The position numbers and the translations under genes are program-made. The notes under the pieces were generated by a model. The model searched no databases. It worked only from the letters and a program-made list of their open reading frames with translations, and was not told where the DNA came from. A DNA stretch of 64,000 bases from JACVRW01 sp963825345 (GTDB lineage: Bacteria > Actinomycetota > Thermoleophilia > Solirubrobacterales > Thermoleophilaceae): the NCBI GenBank assembly GCA_963825345.1, contig CAWGSQ010000008.1, forward strand, positions 1-64,000. The letters are read 5' to 3'. This document shows positions 8,892 to 17,313 of this stretch, one piece after another (positions within the stretch are counted from its first letter, which is position 1; the number at the start of each line of letters is the position of its first letter).

Positions 8892-9586
8892 GCGCCACTC
8901 TCTATGGGATCCCCGGCTCACACGCCGTTCGCACCGGTGAGCTGATGCTCGAGTACAAGGGGATCGACTACCACCGCGTGAACTTCCCGGCGGGTCCTCA
9001 TCGCGTGCTCGTGCGGCTGGCCGGCTTCCCGGGCGACCGGGTCCCGGCGGTGAAGTTCGAGGACGGGCGGCGCGCCCAGGGCACGCGCGAGCTGCCGCGC
9101 GTGCTCGACGAGCTCGTTCCGGAGTCCCGCCTCGTGTCCGACGATCCGCGCGCGCTCGAGGCCGAGCGCTGGGCCGACGACGTGCTGCAGCAGTGGGCTC
9201 GGCGCGTGGTGGCGTCCACCGGCTCCCGCAGCCCCGATGCGCTTGCCGGGCGCGGCGCCGGCGGCAGGCTGGGACCGCTGCTCAGTCCGTACGAGCGCCC
9301 GCGGCGGGTGATCGCCCGCATGGTGCTGGTGGCGTTCCGGGTCACGAAGGAGCAGCAACGCGACGACCGCGAGCGAACCGGCGAGATCCTCGACCGGGTG
9401 GACGCCTGGATCGCGGACGGCGTGCTGAACGGCGACCAGCTCCACTCCGCGGACTTCGCGGTGGCCTCGAGCCTTGCGCTCGTGGAGTACATCCTCGCCC
9501 TCCAGCCGGAGCTTCAGCGCCGGCCGCTGTGGGGACTGCTCGAGCGGGTCTTCAGCGGCAGCGGCGCAGCACGCGGTCCAGCGTGA
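8888..9586 (+). CDS. Glutathione S-transferase-fold protein
   Basis: 232 residues. A thioredoxin-fold N-terminal domain starts TLYGIPGSHAVRTGELM and keeps the cis-Pro segment (RVPAVKFEDG), followed by an all-helical C-terminal domain. Actinobacteria usually use mycothiol rather than glutathione, so the thiol co-substrate is unclear. The GTG at 8888 overlaps the ALO stop. The 3' end overlaps the convergent sulfatase gene by 35 bp. The position after trxB and an oxidase points to redox or detoxification work. Confidence 0.75.
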   Translation: MSATLYGIPGSHAVRTGELMLEYKGIDYHRVNFPAGPHRVLVRLAGFPGDRVPAVKFEDGRRAQGTRELPRVLDELVPESRLVSDDPRALEAERWADDVLQQWARRVVASTGSRSPDALAGRGAGGRLGPLLSPYERPRRVIARMVLVAFRVTKEQQRDDRERTGEILDRVDAWIADGVLNGDQLHSADFAVASSLALVEYILALQPELQRRPLWGLLERVFSGSGAARGPA

Positions 9587-11360
9587 GCTTGCGGCCGTCC
9601 TCGGTCTCCACGAGCACGCGCAGGCGGAAGCGGCCGCGCCGGTGGATCAGCTTCCGCGGGACCACCCCGGTCAGGAACGTGGGCCCGGCGCCGTGACCGC
9701 GGGCCGTCGGGAAGTTGAGCAGCCGCTCGACGCGCCGGCGGCCGACGATCACGTCGGCGAGCATCAGGCGCGCGCGCTTGGATCCGCGCACCTGCACGCG
9801 CAGGTCACGGCTGAAGCAGCCGCGCACGGGCCTCCCGCCTGAGCGGACGGTGAGCGTGAGGTGCGGACGCGCGAGGCAGTCCGCTCCGGCGCACGCCGTG
9901 AGCTCCCGGAGCCGCACGGCAAGGTCGCGCTGGACCTTTGCGTAGCGAGCGCTCCCGTCCACGCTCTGCAGCTGGTACGGGTCCTCCTGGAGGTCGTACA
10001 GCTCGTACTCGCCCGTGGTGCGGTGCTCGACGTAGAGGAAGCGGTAGGTGCGGATCCCGCGGTAGGTCGGCACGCCGTTCGCGCCGTTGCCGTTCTCGAT
10101 CAGGATATCCCGGCCCCATTCGGCGCCCGGGTCGGCGAGCAGTTCGAGAAGCGAACGGCCATCCTGCACCCGCCCCGGGAGCACGTCGGTGGCGTCGAGG
10201 ATCGTGGAGGTCACGTCCTGGTTGGCGACGAGGCGGCGGTCCACGCGGGTTTGCGGCACGCCCGGGCCACGCATCACGAGCGGCACCCGGATCGATTCCT
10301 CGTAGGGCAGCACCTTCTCGGCCAGGGCGCGGTGCTCGCCGTGCATGAACCCGTTGTCGGACATGAAGACGATCAGCGTGTTCTCGAGCTCGCCGTTGCG
10401 GCGCAGCGCCTCGACGATCTGGGCGACCCCCTCGTCGACCGCCATGAGCGACTCGATCTCCTGGCGCCAGTTCTCCTCGACTCCGGCCACGAACTCGTGC
10501 GAGAGGCGCGGGCGGTCGGCCACCACCTGCGGCTTGTCGTACATGTTCTTCTCGTTGAAGTTCGGGTGGCGCGGCATCCTCACACCGGCGTAGGCGTCCC
10601 TGTGCCGGGGCGCTGGCGAGGGCGTGCCGGGGCGGCGCGGGTCATCCGGGTCGGTGGGCCCGCCGCGGTGTGGGGCGGTGTACCAGAGCGATAGATAGAA
10701 GGGGCGGTCGCCGGGCGACGCTTCGTCGATCAGCTCCACGGCGCGGCGCGTCTCGAAGTCGGTCAGGTACTCACCCGGATGCTCGGCGTCCGGGTAGCTC
10801 CTGAGCACGCCGTGGTCGAACGCCTTCCAGGTCACGTAGTTGAACGCGGCCGAATGCGGGAGCCCGACCCAATCGGTCCAGCCCGGTGGGATGCCGTACT
10901 TGGCCTCGTAGCCGTTCAGGTAGCGGCCGATGTGCATGGTGCGGTAGCCGGCGTTCGAGAGCCAGACCGGCAGCGTGTTGGTGCCGTCGAGCCGGAGGAA
11001 GCCGCCGAATGGCGGGCTGTTGTGAAGGACCCCGTGGTTGTGGGCGTACTGCCCCGTCAGGTTCGTGGCGCGCGAGGGGCAGCAGAGCGGGAAGCTGTCG
11101 ATCGCCTGGTCGAACTTGGTGCCCTCGCCGGCCAGCAGCGCGTTCACGTGCTGCATGGTCGAGAGCGAGGCCGCGGTCTGGTCGTCGGTCATGATCAGGA
11201 CCACGTTCTCGCGCGCGAATGCCGGGGCGGCAAGCGCCAGCGAGGCCAGCGTTGCGGCGAGGATGCCTAGAGCTCGCAGCGTCCCTCGCCGCGGTACGTG
11301 GGCACCTCGTCGGCAATCGCGCCGCCGCGTACCAGATACAGAGTGTTGAAACGCTCGCAC
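9552..11360 (-). CDS. Secreted sulfatase (arylsulfatase family)
   Basis: 602 residues. A hydrophobic signal segment (about 27-49) precedes the metal-binding VLIMTDDQT. The formylglycine motif is CCPSR with Cys93 as the residue to be converted, followed by ATNLTGQYAHNHGV. A second metal site is seen at MSDNGFMHGEHR. It hydrolyses sulfate esters outside the cell or at the surface. No formylglycine-generating enzyme is in the window. The start is unsure: the only clear ATG, at 11360, lies inside the end of the upstream gene (94-bp overlap), and nothing canonical lies nearer the signal peptide. Confidence 0.85.
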   Translation of the reverse strand: MRAFQHSVSGTRRRDCRRGAHVPRRGTLRALGILAATLASLALAAPAFARENVVLIMTDDQTAASLSTMQHVNALLAGEGTKFDQAIDSFPLCCPSRATNLTGQYAHNHGVLHNSPPFGGFLRLDGTNTLPVWLSNAGYRTMHIGRYLNGYEAKYGIPPGWTDWVGLPHSAAFNYVTWKAFDHGVLRSYPDAEHPGEYLTDFETRRAVELIDEASPGDRPFYLSLWYTAPHRGGPTDPDDPRRPGTPSPAPRHRDAYAGVRMPRHPNFNEKNMYDKPQVVADRPRLSHEFVAGVEENWRQEIESLMAVDEGVAQIVEALRRNGELENTLIVFMSDNGFMHGEHRALAEKVLPYEESIRVPLVMRGPGVPQTRVDRRLVANQDVTSTILDATDVLPGRVQDGRSLLELLADPGAEWGRDILIENGNGANGVPTYRGIRTYRFLYVEHRTTGEYELYDLQEDPYQLQSVDGSARYAKVQRDLAVRLRELTACAGADCLARPHLTLTVRSGGRPVRGCFSRDLRVQVRGSKRARLMLADVIVGRRRVERLLNFPTARGHGAGPTFLTGVVPRKLIHRRGRFRLRVLVETEDGRKLTLDRVLRRCR

Positions 11361-12478
11361 AGCTCCCCGGCCTTCGCATGGCGCAGATAGACATTCGCGC
11401 CGATCTGCAGGCTAGCGGCGGCTGACCCCAGCACGGGAGTTTGCACCTCGCCTGCCCCTTCCAGGGGGTCAACACGAAGCCCTCGCGGTAGGTGCGGTGC
11501 GGGCAGGCGATCGGGCCCCGCCGCGCCGGACGCGTGGTAGCCGCCGCCCAGGAGCGTGGCCGTGGAGCCGCTTGGCTTGCGCACCACGGGCATGGCGAAC
11601 ATCGCAGCGGGCGTCAGGCTGAAGGACGAATAACGGTCGAATAGGGTCGGTGCGTAGAGGCCGGAGCCCGCCGTGATCTCCGTGATCACGTCCTCCCGGC
11701 GGGTGGTGTGGATGCTCCCGGTGCCGCCGCCGTTCACGAGCGGGAGCTCTGCCACCTCGCGCACGGCCGCCACCACGGCGGCGCGGCGCTCCGCGATCTC
11801 GCCCGCCGAGCGGCGCTTGATCTGCCGGATCAGCGGTGCCTGCAAGCGCTTCCCGAGGGGGCTGTCGCCGAGCCCCGCGATGTGGGCCTCGTAGCCCATC
11901 AGCCCCGCCAGCTCGAGTCCGGGCCGCCTCACGATCTCGCGCGCCAGCCCGCGCGCCTCTACGGGTGTGCGGATCGGCGAGCGCTTCACCCCGATCTTCA
12001 GGCGGCCGCCGAGCGGCCACCAGCTCACGTCGAGGTCGATGCAGACCCTCACCGGACGGGCGGCGCGCCCCACGGCGCTCTCGATCAGGTCCAGGTGCGC
12101 CACCGAGTCGACCATGAGGATCGGCGGGTGCTCGCTCTCCAGCCGGCCCAGCTCGGCGAGCGCCCCTCGGTGCGCCGTGGGATAGGCCAGCAGGAGGTCG
12201 TCGAAGCCGTGCTCGTGCAGCCACAGCGACTCGGGCAGAGTGAACGTCATCAGCCCTCTGAAGCCGGGCTCGTCGAGAATCGACGCGAGCAGCGCCCGGC
12301 AGCGCACCGACTTGCTCGCCACCCGGATCGGGGTGCCGGCCGCGCGGCCCAGCATCTCGCGGGCGTTCGACCACATCGCGTCGAGATCCACGAATGCGAA
12401 GGGGGCGTCCACGTCGGCGAAGACGCGCTCGAGCTCCTCGTAGCTGCGCTCGCGCGCCTGTGTACGGTCTCGCGCCAT
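11267..12478 (-). CDS. PLP-dependent amino acid deaminase/aldolase (alanine-racemase-like fold III)
   Basis: 403 residues from the ATG at 12478. The N-terminal alanine-racemase-like barrel has the PLP lysine in IRVASKSVRC (Lys56), and the C-terminal domain resembles D-threonine aldolase and D-serine dehydratase. The late GGGYHASGA segment fits that family. It probably cleaves or deaminates a D- or hydroxy-amino acid. It is divergent from an EamA/RhtA-like exporter whose ATG overlaps its own within CATG, which suggests joint control and perhaps export of the same amino acid. Confidence 0.75.
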   Translation of the reverse strand: MARDRTQARERSYEELERVFADVDAPFAFVDLDAMWSNAREMLGRAAGTPIRVASKSVRCRALLASILDEPGFRGLMTFTLPESLWLHEHGFDDLLLAYPTAHRGALAELGRLESEHPPILMVDSVAHLDLIESAVGRAARPVRVCIDLDVSWWPLGGRLKIGVKRSPIRTPVEARGLAREIVRRPGLELAGLMGYEAHIAGLGDSPLGKRLQAPLIRQIKRRSAGEIAERRAAVVAAVREVAELPLVNGGGTGSIHTTRREDVITEITAGSGLYAPTLFDRYSSFSLTPAAMFAMPVVRKPSGSTATLLGGGYHASGAAGPDRLPAPHLPRGLRVDPLEGAGEVQTPVLGSAAASLQIGANVYLRHAKAGELCERFNTLYLVRGGAIADEVPTYRGEGRCEL

Positions 12479-12499
12479 GCTGCGGCTCGACCGTATACA
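12461..12499. promoter_or_regulatory. Symmetric divergent promoter/operator spanning both start codons
   Basis: TGTACGGTC (12461-12469) and GACCGTATACA (12489-12499) form a near-perfect inverted repeat centred on the shared CATG. On the + strand TACGGT is 8 nt before the EamA ATG. On the - strand TACGGT is 11 nt before the aldolase ATG. This fits two leaderless promoters facing each other, possibly with a shared operator. Confidence 0.5.
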
Positions 12500-13334
12500 T
12501 CCGACGCTTCTCGTGTTGGCCGGGATCGCGTCGGTGCAGTTCGGCGCGGCGTTCGCGAAGTCGCTGTTCGACGAGGTGGGCCCGGGCGGCACGGTCTTCC
12601 TCAGGGTGCTGTTCGCGGCAATCGTCCTGGCGCTGTTCTGGCGCCCCGCGGCCCGCGGGCTCTCACGCTCCGACTGGCGCCTGATCGCAGCATTCGGGCT
12701 GACGCTCGCGGCGATGAACCTCACCTTCTACGAATCGCTCGACCGCATCCCGCTCGGCGTGGCGGTGACGTTCGAGATCCTGGGGCCGCTCGGCGTGGCC
12801 GTCGCGGGTTCGCGGCGCGCGCTCGACCTCGCGTGGGTGGCGCTTGCGGCGGCTGGGGTCGTCCTGCTGTCGGACTTCGGGGGTGCCGACCTCGACGCGC
12901 TCGGGGTGGCGCTGGCCCTGTTGGCGGGCGGCTTCTGGGCCGCCTACATCCTGCTGAGCGTGCGCGTGGGGAGCCGCTTCCCGGGCGGGAAGGGGCTCGC
13001 ACTCGCGATGGGCGTGGGCGCGGTGATGCTGGTGCCGGTGGGAGTGGCCGACGCCGGCGCCGACCTGCTCGTGCCCTGGGTACTCGCGGCGGCGCTCGCC
13101 GTCGCGGTCCTCTCGTCCGCGATTCCCTACACGCTCGAGATGGAGGCGCTGCGCCGGCTACCGGCGGGGGTCTTCGGGGTGATGATGAGCATCGAGCCGG
13201 CTATGGCGGCCCTCGCCGGATTCATCGTGCTCGACGAGGGCCTTGCCACGCGTGAGCTGGTCGCGATCCTGCTCGTTGTGGCAGCCAGTGCCGGAGCGGC
13301 ACGCAATGCGCACGTGCCGCCGAGGGACGCCTGA
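12477..13334 (+). CDS. EamA/DMT-family exporter (RhtA-like)
   Basis: 285 residues, ten hydrophobic helices in two EamA repeats. The sequence resembles RhtA-type threonine/homoserine exporters (VTFEILGPLGVA, then SSAIPYTLEMEALRRL and MSIEPAMAALAG). The predicted role is proton-linked export of a small amino acid or metabolite across the inner membrane. It is divergent from a PLP amino-acid deaminase/aldolase with overlapping start codons, which supports an amino-acid substrate. The ATG has no Shine-Dalgarno sequence but has TACGGT 8 nt upstream. Confidence 0.85.
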   Translation: MLRLDRIHPTLLVLAGIASVQFGAAFAKSLFDEVGPGGTVFLRVLFAAIVLALFWRPAARGLSRSDWRLIAAFGLTLAAMNLTFYESLDRIPLGVAVTFEILGPLGVAVAGSRRALDLAWVALAAAGVVLLSDFGGADLDALGVALALLAGGFWAAYILLSVRVGSRFPGGKGLALAMGVGAVMLVPVGVADAGADLLVPWVLAAALAVAVLSSAIPYTLEMEALRRLPAGVFGVMMSIEPAMAALAGFIVLDEGLATRELVAILLVVAASAGAARNAHVPPRDA

Positions 13335-13339
13335 GGCGT

Positions 13340-13519
13340 CTACGCCAACGCCGGGGGCATGTCCTCCTGGGTAGTGGGCGGCTCGGTTGAGATCGCCGGC
13401 CGGACGGGGAGGAGGTCGAACATGCTGAGCGGTTGACCGCAGGCGTTGCACCAGGTAACGCGAGCGGCTCCGTCGACGTCGACCACGTCGTCGCAGGTGG
13501 GACATAGGTAGTGGGCCAT
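13340..13519 (-). CDS. Small zinc-ribbon protein
   Basis: 59 residues (ATG 13519; an in-frame ATG at 13540 would add seven). Two CxxC pairs, LCPTCDD and WCNACGQ, make a single zinc ribbon, followed by a short Pro/Thr-rich tail. Function is unknown; such ribbons often bind nucleic acid or partner proteins. It lies 5 bp from the convergent EamA gene end and just downstream of the DUF3089 gene, from which it is separated by a hairpin and T-run. Confidence 0.6.
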   Translation of the reverse strand: MAHYLCPTCDDVVDVDGAARVTWCNACGQPLSMFDLLPVRPAISTEPPTTQEDMPPALA

Positions 13520-13575
13520 GTCCAGAATTGCACTACGCATCGGCCAATCGTCCAATGGGGTGGAGACCCCATAGA

Positions 13576-13596
13576 CAAAAAGATGGGTTCTCGACC
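13576..13596 (-). terminator. Probable intrinsic terminator after the DUF3089 gene
   Basis: Directly after the TAG stop, the - strand reads GGGT-CGAGA-ACCC and then ATCTTTTTG. The stem is short (4 bp), but a run of five T is conspicuous in this GC-rich sequence. Confidence 0.45.
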
Positions 13597-14799
13597 CTAG
13601 TCGTAATCGTGAATCTGCCGTTTGACCAGATTCGCGAGCTGTCCGAGCGCGATATTGGCGTCGGCGAGGTGGAGTCCCCAGGTGGCGTCGGGAGAGGGCG
13701 TGAACCGGTGCGCGCCGCGCAGCGGCCTCACCTGGAGCACGCTGGCACCGCCGGCCCTCGAGCACTTCCCGCTGTATGAGCCGGGGAAGGCGGCCCACGG
13801 AGTCTTGGGCCGTGGGAGGTCGCCGATCGCAAGGTTCGCAGCGGCTCCGATCACGCTCTCGGCGAACGGGGCGCTCGGGTAGATCGGGGTGAGCTTCGCT
13901 GAGCCGCCGCCAAGCGCGGCGGGGTTCGTGCAGAGGATCTCCAGGCCCGGCTCGGTGGTGCGGCCGAAGCGTGCGTCTGCGGGAACCGGCTCGTTGAAGG
14001 TCGAGAAGGCGACGACACAGCCGGTCTGCCCGGCGCGGCGGCAGGCGCGGATGCGCTGGAAATCGCCGCCCCGGTCGCTGCCCGTCCGCACCGTGACGTT
14101 GCCCCCGAGCAGGACGGCGGACACGAGCCGCCGTCGCGCGGATGCCTTCGGATCGATCTCCTCGCGGATCAGCCGCCGCAGCACGAACGTGCCCTGGGAG
14201 TGGCCGATCAGGACCACGCCGCGGCCGTGGTTGAAGCGCCTCAGGTACGTGCGCCAGGCCTCCACCACGTCGTCGTAGCCCTGCTCGGGCATCTCGGGCG
14301 TGACCGTGGTGGGCTGGAGCAGCCCCTGAATCGTCACCTGGCGATAGACCGGTGCGAAGACGCGGCAGTCGCGCGAGTAGCGCGCAGTCTGGTAGAGCGC
14401 GATCGAGCGCAGCACGTCGTCCACCACCTGCGTCGCCTGGGGCTGCTTCTGGTCGCTCACCGTGGGATACACGTAGAAGCAGTCCGCCTTGCGGCGCTTC
14501 GCGCGCTGCACGCGCTCCACTCCGAGGCGCTTGCCCTTCGGAGAGAAGTTCGTGGTGGTGAGGCCCGGCTCGCACGGGTTCGCCTTCTGGCCGGGCTTGC
14601 ACAGCCAGACGACCTTGGCGTCGGCGCTCGCCGGCAGGAGCATCAGGACCGCCGCGGCAGCGGCCATGAGGACCGCCGCGGCACGGCGAGGAGCAACGAT
14701 CTGCGGAGGGCAAAGAGGAGCGACGATCTGCGGAGGGCCATCAACGGAAGTAAACAGGGTTGGAAATGATCCAAGTGCGATCGCGCCCCTTGGCCTCAC
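13597..14799 (-). CDS. DUF3089 secreted alpha/beta hydrolase
   Basis: 400 residues from a GTG at 14799 that has GGAGG 6 nt upstream; an in-frame ATG at 14667 gives a shorter form starting right at the hydrophobic signal segment. The serine nucleophile lies in VVLIGHSQGT, and the flanking FYVYPTVS and YDDVVEAWRTYL are typical of DUF3089, a lipase/esterase-like family. It is probably exported. The start overlaps the end of the PHP gene by 59 bp. The early coding region contains a 27-bp tandem duplication. Confidence 0.8.
   Translation of the reverse strand: MRPRGAIALGSFPTLFTSVDGPPQIVAPLCPPQIVAPRRAAAVLMAAAAAVLMLLPASADAKVVWLCKPGQKANPCEPGLTTTNFSPKGKRLGVERVQRAKRRKADCFYVYPTVSDQKQPQATQVVDDVLRSIALYQTARYSRDCRVFAPVYRQVTIQGLLQPTTVTPEMPEQGYDDVVEAWRTYLRRFNHGRGVVLIGHSQGTFVLRRLIREEIDPKASARRRLVSAVLLGGNVTVRTGSDRGGDFQRIRACRRAGQTGCVVAFSTFNEPVPADARFGRTTEPGLEILCTNPAALGGGSAKLTPIYPSAPFAESVIGAAANLAIGDLPRPKTPWAAFPGSYSGKCSRAGGASVLQVRPLRGAHRFTPSPDATWGLHLADANIALGQLANLVKRQIHDYD
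14688..14738. repeat. Two-copy 27-bp tandem repeat
   Basis: A 24-bp block ending GATCTGCGGAGGGC occurs at 14688-14711 and 14715-14738 with one mismatch, period 27 bp. It falls in the N-terminal codons of the DUF3089 gene, where it duplicates the peptide PPQIVAP in frame, just past the end of the PHP gene. Confidence 0.7.
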
Positions 14800-15769
14800 G
14801 ACGGGCCTCCACCCGGTACACCCCAGGCTCCTCGACCTCCGCGTCCAGCGACGTGCCCTCGGTGGAGGCGATCTCGGCGCCGTCGCGGAGCAGCCGCAGC
14901 CGGGCGGCGAGCGGCGTGCGGACCCTCAGCGTGCGCCGGCCTGCGGGCGCCTCGCCGCCCATCGGGATGTCGTCGGCCTCGAAGCGGAACCCGCTCGCGG
15001 GTGCCACAGAGTCGACGGCGATGTAGCAGCGGCCGGCGCGCAGGGCGTCGAAGACGAGCTCGCGGTCGCGCTCGAGGTCGTGCGCCGGCGGCTCGGTGCA
15101 GAGGACGTGCGTGCGGATGTAGCGGAAGCTGCGGTGGTAGGCCATCACCCGCACGGGCACCACCGGACCGATGCGCTTGCCGAACTGGTGCGCGTCGAGG
15201 CCGCCGATCGCCACCACGCGCCGCTCCCGGCAGAGCTCGTCCCAGCGGCGCATGTTGCGCTCAGGAGGATGGTCGAGCACGCGCCCGGGCGCCGCGAGGA
15301 AGCGGATGATCTGGGGGATGCCGGAGAGATGCTCCCCCGTGTCGTTCGCGAAGCTCCACAGCTCGATCCCGTGGAGTGCGTCGCAGTCGAGCCCGCCGAA
15401 CGGCATGCCGGGTCTCTTGAAGCGCGCGAAGCCCTCGGAGAACGGGTGTGCAGCGAACCCGAAGCCGCCGGCGTCCCGCACGGCGCGCGCGATCCCACAT
15501 GCGTCGAGGCCGCGGTGGCGGATGTGCTCGTCGATGCCGAAGGCCAGGTAGTGGTTCTTGCCGAGCGGTGAGACCTCCTCGCCGGCCAGCAGAAGCACGT
15601 CGCCGTACCAGCCCTCCTCGCCACGCCGCTTCGCCTCGAGCGTGTCGTGGTCGGTGAGCAGCACCACGTCGGCCCTGGCGCGCGCCGCCGCCCGCGCGAT
15701 CTCGGGCACCGTTCCGGTGCCATCCGAGTGCGTCGAGTGGAGGTGAACCACGCAGGCGAGATCGTGCAT
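14741..15769 (-). CDS. PHP-domain metal-dependent phosphoesterase
   Basis: 342 residues. The PHP metal sites are clear: HLHSTHSDG at the N-terminus, LLTDHDT near residue 40, then FAAHPFS and GGLDAHQFG. The last 90 residues form a beta-rich extension (R-T-L-R-V-R and E-E-P-G-V-Y-R-V-E) seen in CehA/McbA-like PHP proteins. It likely hydrolyses a phosphomonoester or phosphodiester. It is the upstream partner of the overlapping DUF3089 gene. The start is 39 bp from the divergent RTX-like gene. Confidence 0.8.
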   Translation of the reverse strand: MHDLACVVHLHSTHSDGTGTVPEIARAAARARADVVLLTDHDTLEAKRRGEEGWYGDVLLLAGEEVSPLGKNHYLAFGIDEHIRHRGLDACGIARAVRDAGGFGFAAHPFSEGFARFKRPGMPFGGLDCDALHGIELWSFANDTGEHLSGIPQIIRFLAAPGRVLDHPPERNMRRWDELCRERRVVAIGGLDAHQFGKRIGPVVPVRVMAYHRSFRYIRTHVLCTEPPAHDLERDRELVFDALRAGRCYIAVDSVAPASGFRFEADDIPMGGEAPAGRRTLRVRTPLAARLRLLRDGAEIASTEGTSLDAEVEEPGVYRVEARREAKGRDRTWIISNPVYFR

Positions 15770-15808
15770 ATCCCGTAACTTCGCGGATCCGGCCGGGTTT
15801 GCGCAGAC

Positions 15809-17269
15809 ATGAGGGCAATCGGACTTGCGATCGTGGCGCTCGCGCTGTTCGCGCCCTCCGCCTCAGCCGCCGTCATCGAGATCGATGAGGTCTTCTGCGG
15901 GTGCGACGGCAGCTCCGGCGACGAGGACACCCGTGAGCTGATCGTGCGCGCGGCGCCGGGCGAGCTCAACGCGATCTCGGTGCACACCGAGCCGGACGGC
16001 GTCGTGATCGAGGACTCAGGCGCGCCGCTCACCGGGAGCTGCGAGCCGGTGAGTCCCGCACGCCGATTCTGCCGCGGCCGCTACGACGCAATCCACCTCC
16101 ACCTCGAGGACGGCAGCGACTCGTTGAACCTTCGCGATCTGGGCGGGTCAGTGGACGCGGGACCCGGTGACGACTCCATCGTCGTCGCCGGGGCCCCGTC
16201 CCAACTTCTCGGCGGCGCGGGCGCGGACCTCCTGGACGCCCGCCTCGCACCCGGGAGCAGCGTCTCGTACACCGATCACACCGCGGCCGTCAGCGTCCGC
16301 CTGAACGGGCTGGCGGACGACGGCTCGGCCGGCGAGGGGGACAACGTGCTCGGCTCGCTCGGGAGCATCCAGGGCGGGTCGGGGGACGACAGGCTCGAGT
16401 CGGGGTCGGACTCCGCCTCCCTTGCCGGCGGGGCCGGGAACGACACGCTGGTGGGCAGCCCCGAGGGCGAGTCACTCCTCGGGCAGGACGGTGACGACAA
16501 CATCGCGGCCGGAGGCGGCAACGACAGTCTCGACGGCGGAGCCGGTGCGGATCTGCTCGCCGGTGGTGCGGGGCACGACGAGGCGAGCTACGCCGGTGCG
16601 CGGGACCCGCTCCGGCTCAGCATCGGCGACGGACCGGGCGATGGGGCTCCGGGGGAGAACGACGACATCCTGGCCGACGTCGAGGACTTGATCGGCGGCC
16701 CCCGCGCGGACGTGATGATCGGAACGGCCGAAGCCAACCGGCTGGTGGGACTGGGCGGTGCGGACAGGATGTTCGGCGGCGAGGGGGCTGACAGGCTCGA
16801 GGGCTCGAACAGCGGGGACCGGCTGAACCCCGGTCCGGGGCCCGACAGCGTGGTCGCAGGAGCGCGTGACGTTGCGCTGCTCGACGACGGCGAGCGCGAC
16901 AGGACCGACTGCCGCGCGAGCGCGCCCGTGATCCGAGCGGACTCGCTCGACACCTTCAAGAGGTGCGCGCCGCTCGTGAGAATGCAGCCGCTCGGCCCGC
17001 CACGGCCCGGCCTGCCGGTCCGGGTAGCGCTGCGCTGCCCGCGACTAACCGCCGTGCCGTGCCGTGGGCGCTTCTTCGTCCGCATGACTCCTGGCAACCG
17101 CAGGCTCTCGCGCACGGTCCGGTTCGGACCGATCCGTCCCGGGCGCAGAGTGGTTCGGACGGTGCGGCTGTCGCGAGCGCTCGACCGCAGCCGCCTGATC
17201 CGGCTGATCGGAGTGAGCGTCCGCCGCGGCGACGGGCGGAGCGAGACGAGCTTCTTCGGCGGGTTCTAG
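15809..17269 (+). CDS. Secreted RTX-like calcium-binding repeat protein
   Basis: 486 residues. An N-terminal signal peptide (MRAIGLAIVALALFAPSASA) is followed by several nonapeptide-like repeats of the GGxGxDxL type, for example GGAGADLL, GGAGNDTLVG and GGNDSLDGGAGADLL, between about 125 and 350. The C-terminal 100 residues are Arg-rich and beta-like. Such repeats fold as a calcium beta-roll. No catalytic domain and no type I secretion genes are visible, so a structural surface or matrix role is likely. Confidence 0.75.
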   Translation: MRAIGLAIVALALFAPSASAAVIEIDEVFCGCDGSSGDEDTRELIVRAAPGELNAISVHTEPDGVVIEDSGAPLTGSCEPVSPARRFCRGRYDAIHLHLEDGSDSLNLRDLGGSVDAGPGDDSIVVAGAPSQLLGGAGADLLDARLAPGSSVSYTDHTAAVSVRLNGLADDGSAGEGDNVLGSLGSIQGGSGDDRLESGSDSASLAGGAGNDTLVGSPEGESLLGQDGDDNIAAGGGNDSLDGGAGADLLAGGAGHDEASYAGARDPLRLSIGDGPGDGAPGENDDILADVEDLIGGPRADVMIGTAEANRLVGLGGADRMFGGEGADRLEGSNSGDRLNPGPGPDSVVAGARDVALLDDGERDRTDCRASAPVIRADSLDTFKRCAPLVRMQPLGPPRPGLPVRVALRCPRLTAVPCRGRFFVRMTPGNRRLSRTVRFGPIRPGRRVVRTVRLSRALDRSRLIRLIGVSVRRGDGRSETSFFGGF

Positions 17270-17300
17270 CCGCGTTGCGCCACGCGCAGGCGCGTGTGGG

Positions 17301-17306
17301 TAACGT
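17301..17306 (+). promoter_or_regulatory. Leaderless-type -10 element for aconitase
   Basis: TAACGT ends 7 nt before the GTG at 17314. It fits TANNNT, no Shine-Dalgarno sequence is present, and the intergenic space is only 44 bp. Confidence 0.5.
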
Positions 17307-17313
17307 TGCTTCA

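Noticed and set aside
15809..16900. Direct DNA repeats in the RTX-like gene as a possible array
   Set aside because: The repeats are protein-level calcium-loop motifs with variable codons, not a CRISPR or minisatellite.
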